Source: Candidatus Bathyarchaeota archaeon RBG_13_60_20 (GTDB lineage: Archaea; Thermoproteota; Bathyarchaeia; TCS64). Taken from it: a stretch of DNA of 5,804 nucleotides. How positions within the stretch are numbered: the stretch's first letter is position 1; every line of letters begins with the position of its first letter. The position numbers and the translations under genes are program-made. Positions 5,462 through 5,804 of the stretch are shown piece by piece. The DNA is taken from NCBI GenBank assembly GCA_001775965.1, contig MEZG01000016.1, forward strand, positions 10,003 to 15,806. The letters run 5' to 3'. Below the pieces are notes generated by a model. It had not been told where the DNA came from. It searched no databases and saw only the letters and a list, made by a program, of their open reading frames with translations.

Positions 5462-5804
5462 CTAATAGCTTCTTGTCACGATCCGCCCATCCATCATCAC
5501 GATGGATTTCTCCGCCATTCTCGCCATTGCCTGGCTGTGGGTCACGAAGATGATCGTCTGTCCCTCGGCTTTGTTTAGCTTGGCGAGGAGGCTCATTATC
5601 CCTTCTCCTGTCTTCTGGTCCAGGTTCCCTGTTGGCTCGTCCGCCAGCAGTATGCCCGGCTTGTTCACGACGCCTCTGGCTATCGAGACCCTCTGCTGCT
5701 CGCCGCCGCTGAGCTCGCTGGGCTTGTGCCTCGCCCTGTCCCGCAGCCCCACCTTCACCAGGGCCTCGAGGGCCATGTCAGACTGGTCACGGGGGTCGAG
5801 CCCC
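5462..5804 (-). CDS. ABC transporter ATPase, MacB/LolD type, 5'-truncated
   Basis: The frame runs off the right edge, so the N-terminal half with the Walker A motif is missing; about 114 residues remain. Visible are the ABC signature LSGGEQQR followed by VSIARG, Walker B ILLADEPTGNLD with the D-loop, and the H-loop in FVTHS. ADEPTGNLD is typical of the MacB/LolD/FtsE group, which works with FtsX-like permeases in export, lipoprotein release or mechanotransmission rather than classic import. The internal ATG at 5776 is not the start, because the frame continues upstream with GLDPRDQSD. It is followed 10 bases later by the DUF2318 gene; together they resemble the ABC part of bacterial Fet iron loci. 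An FtsX-like permease gene is expected just beyond the window. Confidence 0.95.
   Translation of the reverse strand, partial: GLDPRDQSDMALEALVKVGLRDRARHKPSELSGGEQQRVSIARGVVNKPGILLADEPTGNLDQKTGEGIMSLLAKLNKAEGQTIIFVTHSQAMARMAEKSIVMMDGRIVTRSY

Noticed and set aside
1..5804. CRISPR array, insertion sequence or toxin-antitoxin pair
   Set aside because: No regularly spaced repeats, transposase-like protein or terminal inverted repeats were seen, and the small genes do not pair in a toxin-antitoxin layout.

Overview
The window most likely comes from a thermophile-type archaeon, perhaps Thermoproteota or Nitrososphaeria/Caldarchaeia-like. Arginine is mostly AGG and isoleucine often ATA. Several genes start with GTG. 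AT-rich TATA-like boxes lie at archaeal promoter distances, candidate stop signals are T-rich, and the regulator has an archaeal domain mix. The genes are GC-rich, while the promoter gap around 4090-4160 is clearly AT-rich. The exact lineage cannot be read from the sequence alone.

Left part (1-3039, plus strand): a tight, overlapping operon encodes a membrane redox complex. It holds the 3' part of a multiheme cytochrome c (seven CxxCH motifs visible, C-terminal membrane anchor), a Tat-exported ferredoxin-like subunit for four [4Fe-4S] clusters, an NrfD/PsrC-type membrane subunit, and a tiny membrane protein of unknown identity. The architecture (cytochrome c / FeS / NrfD) is that of quinone-linked modules such as Nrf, Psr, Dsr-JOP, Hmc and alternative complex III. 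The NrfD subunit looks closest to the ActC/ActF style. Electrons would pass between the quinone pool and the extracytoplasmic hemes through the FeS wire. The terminal donor or acceptor is not in the window.

Middle part (3040-4854): two monocistronic genes on the minus strand. One is a three-part regulator: an N-terminal helical domain resembling NitrOD5, an Lrp/AsnC-like winged helix with a RAM-like domain, and a five-cysteine tail that could hold a metal or Fe-S cluster. The other is a 174-residue protein with conserved-looking Cys/His residues that I cannot assign firmly. The gaps hold AT-rich promoters, small palindromes and a repeated 11-mer TTCTTAAACGG.

Right part (4855-5804, minus strand): the end of an operon encoding a MacB/LolD-type ABC ATPase (5' part beyond the window) followed 10 bases later by a membrane-anchored DUF2318/FtrD-like cysteine protein. 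This pairing is known from bacterial Fet/Ftr-type iron-uptake loci, so a metal or iron transport role is inferred. An iron- or redox-responsive regulator between an iron-rich respiratory complex and a putative iron transporter is the most interesting theme here, but the regulatory link is inference.
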